Origin: Macrostomum hystrix
Taxonomy: Eukaryota; Platyhelminthes; Macrostomidae
Direction: 5' to 3'
Length of the DNA stretch: 64,000 nt
Assembly (NCBI GenBank): GCA_950097015.1
Contig: CATNEN010000001.1
Coordinates: 26,385,001 to 26,449,000 of the forward strand
Shown: piece by piece, positions 40,440 through 51,298 of the stretch
Numbering within the stretch: position 1 is the first letter of the stretch
Layout of the letters: the number at the start of each line of letters is the position of its first letter
The notes under the pieces: generated by a model
Told to the model about the DNA's origin: nothing
What the model saw: only the letters and a program-made list of their open reading frames with translations
Databases searched by the model: none
Translations under genes and position numbers: made by a program

Positions 40440-41195
40440 CGAGTATTAAGAGGATATTTCAAATACGCACATTTTTCTTAAACATGTATCTCACTAAATT
40501 ATTTAACTGTTCGTCACAAAAATCCAGAACACGGGTTAAAATTTTCCACTCTATCCCACGAAAAAACATTTTAGAATCACAAGACATCGTTATTATCGAG
40601 ATGTTTGACAATTCCCGTCGGTGTGTCTGGTGTCAAAACCACAAGTATAAGCATACTTTTTTCTGCTCATATTATTTCAGGTGACCATGAAACTGAGTTC
40701 ATCGTCTGCGAGTATATGGTGGACTTTTGGGGGTCGGTGGCGGTTAACGCGTTTGCCTCTCGCACCACGGTCCCTAAGTTCGATTCCACTGCGAGGCCAC
40801 ATTTATTTGGGCGTAGCCGCGGAGAGAAGGCTTTGGGGGCTTGAAGTGCAATTTACGCCCTTGAGGGCCAACCTCCAAGGCACAGTGAAATGTACACTGC
40901 CTGACGATGAGAAAGTCAGGGCAGATGTACACACCTGTATGAGCGTGTGCCTGCGTACGGTATCTGTGTGCGTGTGTGCTCAGGAGTCAGCGAAATGGGC
41001 AGAATTGCCTCCTCGCTGGCTGCGGGTCTACTGTCACTAAATGATGGGCCACTGCTCGCAGCCCTCCTGCAATTATTATTATTTATGGCGGACTTTCACG
41101 AAAATCGGTCATTTGTGACATAGGTTGTGGGTGTTTGAAATACCCCACCTGGTCCTCCCCCCAGGGGGAAAATGGCTTGGTCTTTCTACTGTTAA
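40440..41195 (+). mobile_element. MITE-like family C copy, split by SINE A
   Basis: The left part 40440-40715 has AAGAGGATATTTCAAATAC and CATCGTTATTATCGAGATGT. The right part 41085-41195 has GGACTTTCACGAAAATCGGT and GGTCTTTCTACTGTTA. Together they give the order seen in 62549-63006. The two parts are separated by a complete SINE A. Confidence 0.72.
40728..41084 (+). mobile_element. SINE A copy (357 bp) with 12-bp TSD
   Basis: Head GCGGTTAACGCGTTTGCCTC with GTCCCTAAGTTCGATTCC, body CACACCTGTATGAGCGTGTG, 3' part CTCCTCGCTGGCTGCGGGTC and an (ATT)n tail. Flanked by ATGGTGGACTTT (40716-40727) and ATGGCGGACTTT (41085-41096). This sets the boundaries of the family precisely. Confidence 0.9.
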
Positions 41196-41324
41196 TCAAC
41201 CTTGCTGTTTGAACATGTGAACAACTAAATTATCGAAAAGAGTAGAACAAATAGTATCCTTGCAGTTCTCCACTCCAGAAGGAGTCATTCCAGTTAATCT
41301 AGCCTTCACAAACAGGTGCGATGA

Positions 41325-42365
41325 TCAGGTCTGACAGTAATTATCCAGCTGCTGTAATTCACTCAGAGTCAGCGCGTCCTTCCCGATGACGTAGCAGATC
41401 AGCAGGCCTCGGATGTTGTCGGTCGCGGAGCTCTTATCGCCCAGACGCAGGCACATCGGACTGCCGGACGGGTAAACGCCGCTGTCAACCCCTGGCCCAA
41501 TGAAGGACCCATCCATGTAGAAGGTACTCAGACTATTGCCTAGAAAAACAGCGCCCGCTGAAACCGTCTGGGGTGCGTTGTCGGTCCTCAAAAGAGTACT
41601 GTTTGTCTGCTGCGTGACCTTGTTTCCTGAAGCTGGCGCGCCCGGGAAAAGATGCTCGACAGTCAAAAAGCCGCCTTGATCACCAAAGAAGCCATGATGG
41701 TCGTTTGTTGAACAGTCATAAAAGTTGTGATAGACTTGCTTGTAGTTAGTTTGTCTAGCCAATCTGACAAAGAAAGTGAAATTATTTGCATGCGACAAGA
41801 ACTGCGGCACGAGAGTATTGCCGCTGTTGTCTACTTCGATGTAGGTGTTGACATTTCCTCCAGGGAAGTGGGCACCAAGACTGTCTCGGCTTATAGATCC
41901 GAAAAGAGTTGCGGAATACTTAGCGGCATTCACTAGATTCGTGGTGCCCTTTCTGAAGTCTAGTAGAATCAGGAGCTTCGATGTGACAGACGAATCAAGA
42001 CCGCTTACAATTGTGGTGGTCGGAGCGGTCCCTGTTGAACCCACCCCAACTTTCACGTAGCTGACGCAGACCCCAGTTCCTGGCGTGTTGGTCGGGGAGA
42101 ACAAGTCCTCCGTTTGCTTGGCAGTTGCAAAGTAGCATGTTCCATCAGCACTTCGGAAGGTCGCGTACAAGTTAGCATTCATGGCGCACTGAAAAATGCA
42201 GTCTTGCATCGAATGTGAGCCAACTACTTTCTTGAGCAGCGTCAAGCTTGAGTCTGCTGGACAAGACTGCAATCTGTTAAACTTCAACGAGGAAGTTGTT
42301 GAACAGTCTCCAGCCAGGACTGTCGCAGCTGTTATGCACAGTACTGCGCTCGCTAAAGCTTGCAT
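41325..42365 (-). CDS. P7: divergent secreted PAN-like + LamG-like protein (347 aa)
   Basis: I start at 42365 (MQALASAVLCITAATVLAGD), a clean signal peptide, rather than the upstream Met at 42443. The PAN-like module has SCPADSSLTLL, DCIFQCAM, TCYFATAKQ and VCVSY, but the usual fourth cysteine (SDLCAGVHF in relatives) is missing (NANLYATF). An extra Cys just after the signal peptide could compensate. The LamG-like domain runs from LLILLDFRKGTTNLVNAA to LDNYCQT, with HDC replaced by YDC and the other three cysteines kept. It is the most diverged intact member. Function unknown. Confidence 0.85.
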   Translation of the reverse strand: MQALASAVLCITAATVLAGDCSTTSSLKFNRLQSCPADSSLTLLKKVVGSHSMQDCIFQCAMNANLYATFRSADGTCYFATAKQTEDLFSPTNTPGTGVCVSYVKVGVGSTGTAPTTTIVSGLDSSVTSKLLILLDFRKGTTNLVNAAKYSATLFGSISRDSLGAHFPGGNVNTYIEVDNSGNTLVPQFLSHANNFTFFVRLARQTNYKQVYHNFYDCSTNDHHGFFGDQGGFLTVEHLFPGAPASGNKVTQQTNSTLLRTDNAPQTVSAGAVFLGNSLSTFYMDGSFIGPGVDSGVYPSGSPMCLRLGDKSSATDNIRGLLICYVIGKDALTLSELQQLDNYCQT

Positions 42366-44454
42366 AGCTTTATTGATTTCCAGCGTCTCCAGAAGTCGAC
42401 AATCTACGCCGTCTATTCCAAAGCAAGCAGCAGCTACGAGCAACGAAGGACAAAGCAGAAGCCTCTTAAAAAATAGCCTTTCGTCGGAATGACTTTCTTA
42501 ACGCATCCCTTCACCCAATCAGCTGCGATTGGGTGCCTGTGGGCAATGTTTAAGTGGGAGCCACATGAGCACGGAATTGAGTCTGGAATAGAATACTGGC
42601 TTCCAATTAGAACTCTTTTTTGTAGAAACTTGGGGAATATACAAATTGAAAGATGCAGCTTCAGAGTAAGTGGAATGGGATTGCAAGTGCGCAGGCTCAA
42701 CTAAATGCACTTTTGGCAAGATTTGGTTCTAGCGAGCACTTTTTCCTAGGTTCCAGATTCCCTTGTAGAGATGCACTAAATGAAAATCACATTTGAGAGC
42801 ACAAACCCTCAACTGGCAAGATACTCTGCTTCTCTCTTTTCTCAAATGGCGTCTCGTAAAGTCGGTAAAAATGGGACTCGAAATCGGTCATGCGTCAGTG
42901 CATCAAGCGCGCTCGCCATGCCTGTGAACGAGTCGTGCCAAGCTGACTAGCTAAGATCTGTGATGCCTGCTACTTTTAACTCTCTTCATTTATCCCTAAC
43001 AATTTTTGTCTGCTAGCCAACTGCAAGCCTTCGATAATTAAGTATCGATTTATTTCCTCCCTCCCCCAGTGAGCCCCCCATCCAGTCTAGCCTGCCGGCT
43101 CGTTTCTCTTACCCCGTTTTGATTATAGTCGGCTTGCCTTTCATCTCTTTAATCGCTGTACCTCCCTTCTCTGTCTACACCCCGTCATCCGGCCTCTTTA
43201 TGTTTAGCCACCTCGACCTTCGTTGCAAGGACGACTAGAAGAAGGACGGGACGCTTCGTTTCTTGGGAAATTTATTATAGGTAGATCTTGACTTAAAAAT
43301 TCACCAAAAGTTTTGAAAACTTTTGAATTGAAGCAGATTCAATGCTGTTATTTAAAAAATCTTGCAAAATATGTTGCTTCAACGAGTTTTAGAAAGCCTC
43401 ATTCATGAATAATTGATCTTCATTTAATTTTCGTTTATTTATTATGAACTACAAAAGCAACAAAGGTACAAAGACACTTATGCTTAATTTGAAAGTGACT
43501 GTTAAATTGAGTTCGTCACTCGATGGCTATTTGACTAGCTATAAGAACCAGTTACCGTTCCCGAGCCAAAAGGTTCCCAGAATAAATAATTAACACAGCG
43601 GCAAAGTACCCGTTTGGTGCTCCGCTCTGATCCGCAGGGAAACCCCAATTCCACTGAAAAAGACGGTCTCTTACCGCGAAGACTCATTTGATTGCACGTT
43701 TGGTATCAGTTGCATTTAACAATACATGAGCAGGTCATTGCAGGAGGATGCCCTGGGCCTCCTGGCACCAGTAAGTCCTACACATCTCGTAGGTACATAT
43801 TCCAAGAGTGTTCAAGACTGGCTTTTTAGATATTGGTGGACTCTCGTCCCCACGCTGTCCAAGGATCACACTGTATCTTAAGTCAAGGAGGTCAGTTAAG
43901 TCAAGTGTGAGCCTCGTATGAATCGGAAAAAGTAGTGAGTGGGAGTATGTCTTACAAAAAGTGCAGAGAGACTAACAAGGAAGGACAGATGACTGCGGCA
44001 AAGAAGTTATATCGGAAGTAGGAAATAAGTAGGCTACGGGAAACAGGAATTGAGTATGCCGCGGCTAATTGGGAAATCGCAGGACGAAATCCCATAGTAT
44101 TTAAATCCTATAGGTCTTTCCAAGAAAGTTGGGTTGAAGTCTTTCTTGAACAAAGGTTTTTGCAAGAGCTCTTCACAATTGGAATTGGCAATTAAGCTGA
44201 GGAAGTTTCAGCTGGAGAGGCAAGGCTAGCAGAACTCTGTACACATTCATAGGAGAGTCAGACAATATGATTGAAGCTCGCGAGCTACTACTCAGATCGG
44301 GTATTTAAGTAGGATGCAATGTCAATGCACTATTTGAGTACTGAGGCGATTGAGAAGCCAAAAGGACTTGAAATTCTAAGTATGCATTTTTAGATTAAGG
44401 AACGGAATTTAGGCGACAGAGGTGTAGATCAAAAGACTGAATAGTCATTCCGAA
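42366..44454. other. 2.1 kb spacer, nothing firm
   Basis: Contains the P7 upstream region (T/A-rich box near 42468). A CT-rich stretch lies at 43055-43200. No gene, RNA or transposon end was recognised. Confidence 0.4.
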
Positions 44455-44464
44455 GCAAAAAGAT

Positions 44465-44700
44465 GGATTTTAGCCCAGTGACTAGAGCTTAGGACTTACT
44501 GCTGATAAAGAGGTCGTGAGTTCAAACTCAGCCAAGGGAAACTTTTTTTCTTCAAGCAAGACACCTGGGTAGGTATTGTGGTGTGTGAGGCATCTTCCCC
44601 AGTCCATGGGCTGATGATCACAGTCTTTGGAAGCGCATCGCAACAGCTGCGGCTGTGACACTGGCTGTAACCACGACTAAATCTAGAAACAATTAACTTT
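44465..44700 (+). mobile_element. Diverged SINE B-like copy
   Basis: Head CCAGTGACTAGAGC with GAGGTCGTGAGTTCAAACTC (B box), then GCAAGACACC, CCCCAGTCCATGG and GCAACAGCTGCGGCTGTGAC. The same order occurs in 54985-55290. Confidence 0.65.
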
Positions 44701-45262
44701 CTGCTTAGATATCGAACTCTGTGCTGTCATCGTAATTTGTTTCCTGGGCCTAAGTTCCCTGCATTCCCACTGTCCTTATCTTTCCTTATCCTATGTAAAG
44801 TTCTTTTACGTTATCAACTTTTTAATTTACAAAGAGACTGTGAAGCAGTCAACCCAGCTGTTCGCTGTACTGCTACGTAATCGCCCCATCACCTGTTTGC
44901 TATGCGGTAGCATTCAAGTGCTAGCTAAGTTACTTATGTACACGGGACAATTTCCAGTTGGTTGCTAGGAGCAACACCGACAGCTTGAGAAGAAACGTTG
45001 GGCCCGAAGAGAAAATTTAGTAGGGTTTCGGATTAGGGCTGGCTTAAATTCTACAAAGGAGTATTTGGTATTCAGGACATTACTATTGGTTGAGACCTGT
45101 CTATCAATTTGCTGCATGGCTGGCTTTGTGCAGCTAAAATGTTTACTTAAGTTGTAGATTTTAATGCAGAAAAAATGCCACTAGTTGTGAAAACAGTGCA
45201 GTAAAAGTTGTAATCCTTGCTCGAACAGAATAGTTTAATCTTTAGTGCTGCTTATTACAAAA
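44701..45262. other. P8 upstream flank
   Basis: Unique sequence without a recognised gene or repeat. No clear TATA box immediately upstream of P8. Confidence 0.4.
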
Positions 45263-46324
45263 ATGATTCCGTCAACAGCCTACCTGCTGCCTCTGATTCT
45301 ACTGAGCAGCCGCTCAGCCGCAGGACAAAATCCAGAACGGCGCTTCGCTCTGTCTTCAGTCGCCAGCTGTCCTTCGATTGTAAATCTCGCCCTGCTGAAT
45401 CCTGACATCAACGCCAGAGATTTGTCCGACTGCGCAGCAAAATGTGCCAGCTCTGAAAGCTGCTCTGGTTTCTATTTTTCAGAAAGTCTCGCTCGATGTT
45501 ATCCGGGAAGTAGGAATCAAATTACGTCACTGTGGAATGCAAGAAGCACTTCTGCTTCAGACGGTTGTACCAGCTTTGTTTTTCCCGAGCTCAAAATTTT
45601 TGGATGAAGCCGCCAGCTGCCATGCCAACCACTTCTTCCAGCATTTCCGGCATCAGCGATTCTACTGCATCAAAACTGGTGATTTTGTTTGACTTCAGAC
45701 TGGGCTACACCAACCTCGCAAACCCAACCAAGTACGGTGCCAGCCCCCATGGATCGGTGACACGAGACAGTCAAGGCGCGCACTTTCCAGGAACCAACTC
45801 TGACTACATCGAGATTGATACGAATGGAAATACTCTCGCGCCGACCTTTCTAGATTATCCCTCAACTTCATTTTCTTTGTGCGAGTGCTGAGGCAGAGCT
45901 GGAACCAGCAGAACTATCACCTTTTTCATGACTGCAGTGCCAATCCCAGAAGTGAGTTTGCCGTTCGCCTTGGCAAGCTGCTTGTCAGGCACTCGTTTCC
46001 AGGAAAGGTGGATCTGGTTGACCAGACGGAAAGCATCGAGTCAAATGACATCCTAGTGAATACGCAGAACATTCTGCAGGAGGTCACAGCCGCCGCAGTT
46101 TTTACCGGAATAAACTTTCTACTTTGTTCTTCAACGGAACAACGGTTGCTAGGAGCAGGGATTTGAACTATGCCTACCAGGGACCACTGCAATGCCTTCG
46201 CGTAGGTTTCAACTCGGCCGCCAGCGCCGCACTCAAGGGTCGCTTCGTTTGCTACGCCATTGCCAAGACAGCTTTGAGCGCCAATGAAGTTGCTGAACTA
46301 GGCAACTACTGCGGAAGCACCTAG
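45263..46324 (+). pseudogene. P8: PAN-LamG paralogue with three T-run frame breaks
   Basis: The only plus-strand member. The signal peptide (MIPSTAYLLPLILLSSRSAA) and full six-Cys PAN-like module (CPSIVNLALL to GCTSF) are in one frame. The frame breaks near 45597, 45870 and 46119, each change equal to one missing base and each inside a run of T. Across the three breaks every family motif follows in order (LVILFDFRLGYTNLANPT, QQNYHLFHDC, FFNGTT, CLRVGFN, FVCYAIAK, GNYCGST) with no other damage. It is either a very young pseudogene or an intact gene with homopolymer errors in the assembly. P1 is its closest relative by motif wording. Confidence 0.82.
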
Positions 46325-46860
46325 CATTATGTCTAGCAAACCTTTTATTCTGATTTCTCGAAGTATAGAAGCAAGTAAATACTCCCAGATTTTTTAAGTG
46401 GGCTGTGTTCTTTGATGAAAAAAGGTCTGACTAACTCAATTTAGATATTGACGTGCATATTTCTGATTCTGCACACTAAATAGCAACAACACAGCACAAA
46501 ATTACTTGCTATATTTTCTTCTAGCAATGTTTTTAGAAAACCAGTAATGTTTTACTAAGCAAGATTTTCTATAATATTTTGCATTGCAACGGTGACAGTA
46601 ACAATTACAACAGTTTATTATGCGCAAAATAAATTTAACGAGCTAATTTGTGAATATTTGAAGAACTGCTTGCAAAATTATGGTTTTAGAGCTTTGTTTC
46701 TCAATTGTTTATTTTTTAAATAGAGATTAGAGAATATAGCAAAAATGGCATGGCAACAGATGGATTCGGTAAAAGTTTTTGCCAAACTTTTGCTTAATAC
46801 ATCAAAAGACTGTTAATACTCGATAAGTTATAGTACGAGTAATAATTAAGAATTCATAAT
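46325..46860. other. P8 3' flank
   Basis: AT-rich. AAAATAAATT near 46628 could serve as a poly(A) signal. Nothing else recognised. Confidence 0.4.
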
Positions 46861-46861
46861 T

Positions 46862-47080
46862 CATTACACATGTCCCAACAGCACAGCCGCAGCTCTTGCG
46901 CGGCACATCTGAAGGCTGTTCAGTCCATGGACTGGGTGGACGCCACACCCGCCCTCAATTACCCTTTCCCCAGCTAATGCTCGTACGCATTTAGCAACTG
47001 GGTGAACTGAAGCAATGCAGATTTTGTATCTTGCTAAAGGACACAAATTGTTCCAGTGGAGTCGGGAATCGAACCCCATC
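46862..47080 (-). mobile_element. SINE B copy, head-truncated
   Basis: The minus strand reads GTCGGGAATCGAACCCC (B box), then TTCCAGTGGAGTC, GTTCACCCAGTTGCTAAATG and GGCGTCCACCCAGTCCATGG. It is related to 47734-48075, but the A-box head is missing. Confidence 0.75.
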
Positions 47081-47234
47081 GTTCATTTTATGTTCGATTG
47101 CCTGCTGAAAAATGAAACTTGTTCGCGTTTCTCTCGAGACTTTGAGACTAGTGAGTGCAACCGGAGGTGCAACCGGAAGTGCAACCGTTGCAATGCAAAA
47201 GTTTACTTGGGTTCGCAGAACGATTCGATCTGCT

Positions 47235-47625
47235 GCAACTAAATCAGACTGAGCACCTCCATGGCGATGGCTTAGCAGATAAGCCGGCCGCGCAACCGGC
47301 TACCACATCGAGGACTCCATGTGGTAGCCGAGACGCAGGCACAACGGCTCGCCAGAGAAGTCACTTGACTGTACGTTGGGCTTTTTCAGGAATGCTCCAT
47401 CTTTAAACTTGCTGGTTATATTCCTGTCGGAGAAGGCGGGTATAAAACGTGAAACCAGCCATATGACTTAAGCAAGTGGATGCCAGGGTGTTATGCTTGT
47501 TTCAATCTCAATGAAGTTCGTTGCTGCTTCCGCCAGGAAAATGAACTCCCCGACTGTCTTGAGTGACGAAGCCATGCGGCATTGCCTTGTCGAAAGTCAT
47601 AGAGAAGAATCAGCTTCGATAGAAG
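47235..47625 (-). pseudogene. Relic of a PAN-LamG family gene (LamG part)
   Basis: About 390 bp on the minus strand matches LamG-coding pieces in family order: GAAGCTGATTCTTCTCTATG (FDFR region), CTCAAGACAGTCGGGGAGTT (RDSQGAHFP region), ACACCCTGGCATCC (GNTLA region), GGCTACCACATGGAGTCC, and CTTAGCCATCGCCATGGAGG at the C-terminal end. Large internal deletions and frame changes make it non-coding. Confidence 0.75.
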
Positions 47626-47733
47626 AAATGCACTCAGACCGGAAATATTCGGTAAGAAGGGTGTCGTATAGATTCAGTACTTTTAGCTACCGGTGTAGCA
47701 CTTACCGAATTAGACACAAACTCTGTAGCTAAA

Positions 47734-48075
47734 TAATTAATTAATAATAATAATAATTGATTACACCTGCCCCAATTGGGTCAGATGTGCAGCCGACAGC
47801 ACAGCCGCAGCTAATGCGCGGCGCATCTGAAGGCTAGCTGCGTACAGCTGTTCAGTCCACGGACTGGGGGGACGCCACACCCACCTTCAATTATCCCAGC
47901 TGATGCTGGTACCCATTTAACAGCTGGGTGAACTGAAGCAATGCAGAGTTAAGTGTCTTGCTAAAGGACGCAAATTGTTCCAGTGGAGTCGGGAATCGAA
48001 CCCCCGACCTTCAAGTCGTGAGTCCGACGCCCTAACCACTAGGCTACAACCTCTGCTATTAATAATAGCAGAGGT
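47734..48075 (-). mobile_element. SINE B copy with perfect TSD and 5' snapback
   Basis: Minus-strand SINE B with head GGTTGTAGCCTAGTGGTTAG, B box GGGGGTTCGATTCCCGACTC and an (ATT)n tail. A perfect 10-bp duplication TGTAGCTAAA flanks it (47724-47733, 48076-48085). At its 5' end an inverted copy of its own first bases lies inside the duplication, giving a 39-bp palindrome. Confidence 0.87.
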
Positions 48076-48081
48076 TGTAGC
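48043..48081. repeat. 39-bp perfect palindrome at SINE B 5' end
   Basis: Arm GCTACAACCTCTGCTAT (48043-48059) and its reverse complement (48065-48081) surround TAATA. It joins the SINE head to an inverted copy of itself. Confidence 0.93.
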
Positions 48082-48085
48082 TAAA

Positions 48086-48603
48086 ACATGACTCCTACAG
48101 ACAGAGAATACTTCTGATCTTGTAGAAAAAAAGAGATCTTAGTTAATCGGAAGTTTCCAGGTAGCACCCGGATGCAGAATGAAATACCACTGAGCAGCCG
48201 GCTCGAGTAGCGCATTTGAAGACACTAGCCGGCAAGCTTTGAACGTCCTTTGATAGGTACAGGTGCGAAAGGTCTGAAAGGGCTTAAATGTCGTTTTTTA
48301 CACTCTTAACACCGTCCATTAGTCCTTTTATCGATCTCTGAAATGTCTTAAGCGAGTGCTTGATACCAAAATTGTCTATAAATGCATCGATAAACTATCC
48401 TGATGTGGAGTGTGCTGCGGGAATCGAGTGGGAGTGTGAGCCAGCATAATTTTTCAAATTTTTAAGTGTCTAATAATTGCGACCCACATAGCAGCTGGCC
48501 GCAAACACGATCATTAATCTTAGGGCCGGGTTTTGGGCGGCGGCGAATTAAGTAGCCGTCGAATCCCTTCTCCCTGGATCTGTCTAGACCCCTGTAGGAA
48601 TGA
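48086..48603. other. Spacer
   Basis: Unique sequence; nothing recognised. Confidence 0.4.
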
Positions 48604-48704
48604 CTGATCGCGGCCATAGCTTTTATTGTATGAGTAGTTTAGGTCATAATTCTCCTCCAAACCGCGATCAGATATAGGGGATCACTCGGGCGTTATGAGT
48701 GATC
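48604..48704. repeat. Two neighbouring short hairpins
   Basis: CTGATCGCGG (48604-48613) pairs with CCGCGATCAG (48662-48671). GATCACTC (48680-48687) pairs with GAGTGATC (48697-48704) around a 9-base loop. These may belong to the GC-rich element that follows. Confidence 0.55.
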
Positions 48705-50760
48705 ATTAAATTCTTCATGTCCCCTCTTCTTTACAGTATTCGAGCCCAGCTCGACTTTATGATCTTCCCCTTGTAGATACTCGTAAATGTCACTGTAGGC
48801 AGGTCGGCGCCTGCGCTTCCATTGTCCCGGTGGAGTAACAATTGTTGGCCGTCTGCCGATGGCTGCTCTCGATGAGCACCTGTCGTTTCCCGCCGCCGGT
48901 TCATTGGGCAATTGGGGCGGCCTGTCGTCGCTTCGATTCCCCGTTGACAGGCGGGCGCGAATGTGGGTTGCTTTGATGGATGTCGGGGTTGGCGTGCTGC
49001 AAGGCCTATTTAAGCAAGCGCGCTGCGCTGCTCCCTCTAGGACCTCTTTTCTCCGACCGGCTCTTCCCCTTCTCCCCTGCCGGACTTACTTTTGCCGGGC
49101 CGGATTCCCACCGGACCCAGAGCACCTTTCCGGACCCACTTAGGGCATAGACCCTAGAGCTCATAGCTCCACAGTTAGCGCAGGCCCATTGCCTGTCCCC
49201 ATTCCCCCTGAGCGCGAGCCACCTCTTTAGGTGAGCTGTTAAATTGAGCCTTGAGCTCCAAGCGTGTTGGCCCCCTGCCGACTCGCAGCATTTTTCCCTT
49301 CCCGGCTTTTGCTATCTTACCCCATCCTCTTCCCCGAGAACAACGGGATTGCAGCACGCGGCCGAAGCGACTCCAGATAAGTAATCCGCGCAGCGGTTTG
49401 CAATTATTGCTCCTAAGGGGCTTTCTATTAGTTAGGCGGCATTTAGTGGGAGGGGAGCTAGGAATTGTTTAGCCTAATAAACTATCGAATTTATAGCCAT
49501 CATTTAACTTATTGGGCTTACTTTTACAACAACTTAATTCCTTTTATTATGCCTCCTCTTTACGTTTATTTTATCGTTAGACAGCCCTCTGTCATGAGTG
49601 GCTAATCGCCTAGGGGGCGGGTTCTGGTAATGCCGAGCTGAAGGCTGTGGCAGGAAGGCAACTGTAAGCGCGCATGAGAGTAATATGGAGCTAGGGATTT
49701 GCGAGTAATATGCGGAGCGTAGCATGTGTTTCTCTGCTAGGGGTGGGGAAATTCCTTGGCGGGCTTTTCCTCTCTTCCTGGCGGATCAAGGAGTACGTGT
49801 CAACCTCCCTTGTCAATTAAGTTTCCCTCCTGTTCCCCGCCTCTCGCTGCCGCCGCCATGGGAGCGAGGGGTGTGATCTAATAATCATCGCTTGCATAAT
49901 CACTCAGCCAGTGTTCTGCCTAATCTCTCCTGCCTCTGATTTCCTCATCTCACACAGATTCGGATTTGCTAGTTAATTAATGAGTAGGCTGTAATCTAAT
50001 GTAAGGAATGTGCCTGATGTTTCATGAGTAGGATTCCGGCTATGGATCTTCATTCGAGTTCTGAGTACCACCTTTCTAGACCACTGTAGCGCAAATTCAG
50101 GAATCCCCTGGTGAGGCGTGTCTCGATCCATTCCGGGGTCTTCACCCTAGTCTAAAACGGAAGTTACAGAAGGCTCTATTTTTCGGCTTGTCTAAAATCT
50201 GCGTGACAAACTAGGAGCTGCGAGCTCCGGGGACCCAAGTTCCCAAATGTCTGCGGTGGCAACGTAGGCGCATTGGGTGGTGGCGCTACCCTAGATCAGT
50301 TTCCGCTTTGCCGATAGCCTTTCCGCATTTCTAAGACAAGAGCCTAGGCCGAGTCGACCACTGCTACCAAGGTTAGGGGTCAGTTACGAACATGCTACTG
50401 ATGACAGTAGGCTACATAGCCCTGTCCTATCCGCTTGCGGGTAGTCCGACATCTATTTAGACTTTTAGCCGGTTTCGAGCACTGCTTGGGGTAGGCACGG
50501 CAGTCATGCCTGTGGCCTATGGGTTGAGTGGGACTGGCCAGCCTGAGGCCGAGAGGACCACTCCCTGCATCCACTGTCTCTCCCTTCATCTCTCCCTTCA
50601 TCCCTCTTTCCGCGGCAACTCGCGAGACTTTGCGGTACGACTTCTGACTCTATCGCCATCCCCACACTCCTTTTCCTTCACGAGGACAAATCATCGGATT
50701 GCAAACCCGCAACTATTTCAATCCCCTATTTTGTCTCACAGACTTTCCAGCTATAATTAA
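48690..50760. other. GC-rich, possibly LTR-retroelement-derived region
   Basis: Composition is clearly richer in G+C than the neighbours. On the plus strand GGCCTATTTAAGCAAG (near 49008) looks like a TATA box and GCCTAATAAACTATCG (near 49475) like a poly(A) signal, an LTR-like order. A 72-codon minus frame (48693-48911) with GQWKRRRRPAYSDIYEYL has no recognised family. A weakly similar second copy of the 49280-49345 stretch may lie at 50610-50720. No matching termini or TSD were found, and no pol domain is readable. Confidence 0.3.
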
Positions 50761-51298
50761 CGCTGTTATCACAGTTAGGTAATGAATGGAATGGCTTGAC
50801 TTTGGCCTGAAATATTCAGTTGCTACGATTCTTTCGTATAATAAAGCATTTTTTCTGAAGTTTAATCTTTTTAATGAGCAAAAAGTGAACAAAATATTTA
50901 TATTCCTTCACTAGATTACCAAGCATGTCTTGTTCCTCATTCTCCTCTTAGAGCTTCAGCTTCCTGTCCCAGAGAGTGCTATCAGATGCGATCCTCTCCT
51001 TCAGAAAAAGGTGGCTTTAAAAGTGGTGGTGTAATTTTTTAAAGTCCAAAACACGAATTTTTTCAATTTGAATTCCATAGTAATTTTTAGGAACCGCTTG
51101 TACTCAAACGAATATGTCCTAATATTAAATCAATAAAAAGCCTTACTTTCCAGAGAAGAATTCATTTAGGATAGGAAAATGTTGACTAGAGCGTTTTGAA
51201 AAATTATAGCCAAAGGAATGATTTTTCCAACCACTACACTATTTGTAAGGCAACAACTGTAAACTAGTTAAAAATCTGCGTCACAACCGAACTCGTCT
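50761..51298. other. P9 3' flank
   Basis: AT-rich unique sequence; no gene recognised and no minus-strand AATAAA close to the stop. Confidence 0.4.
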
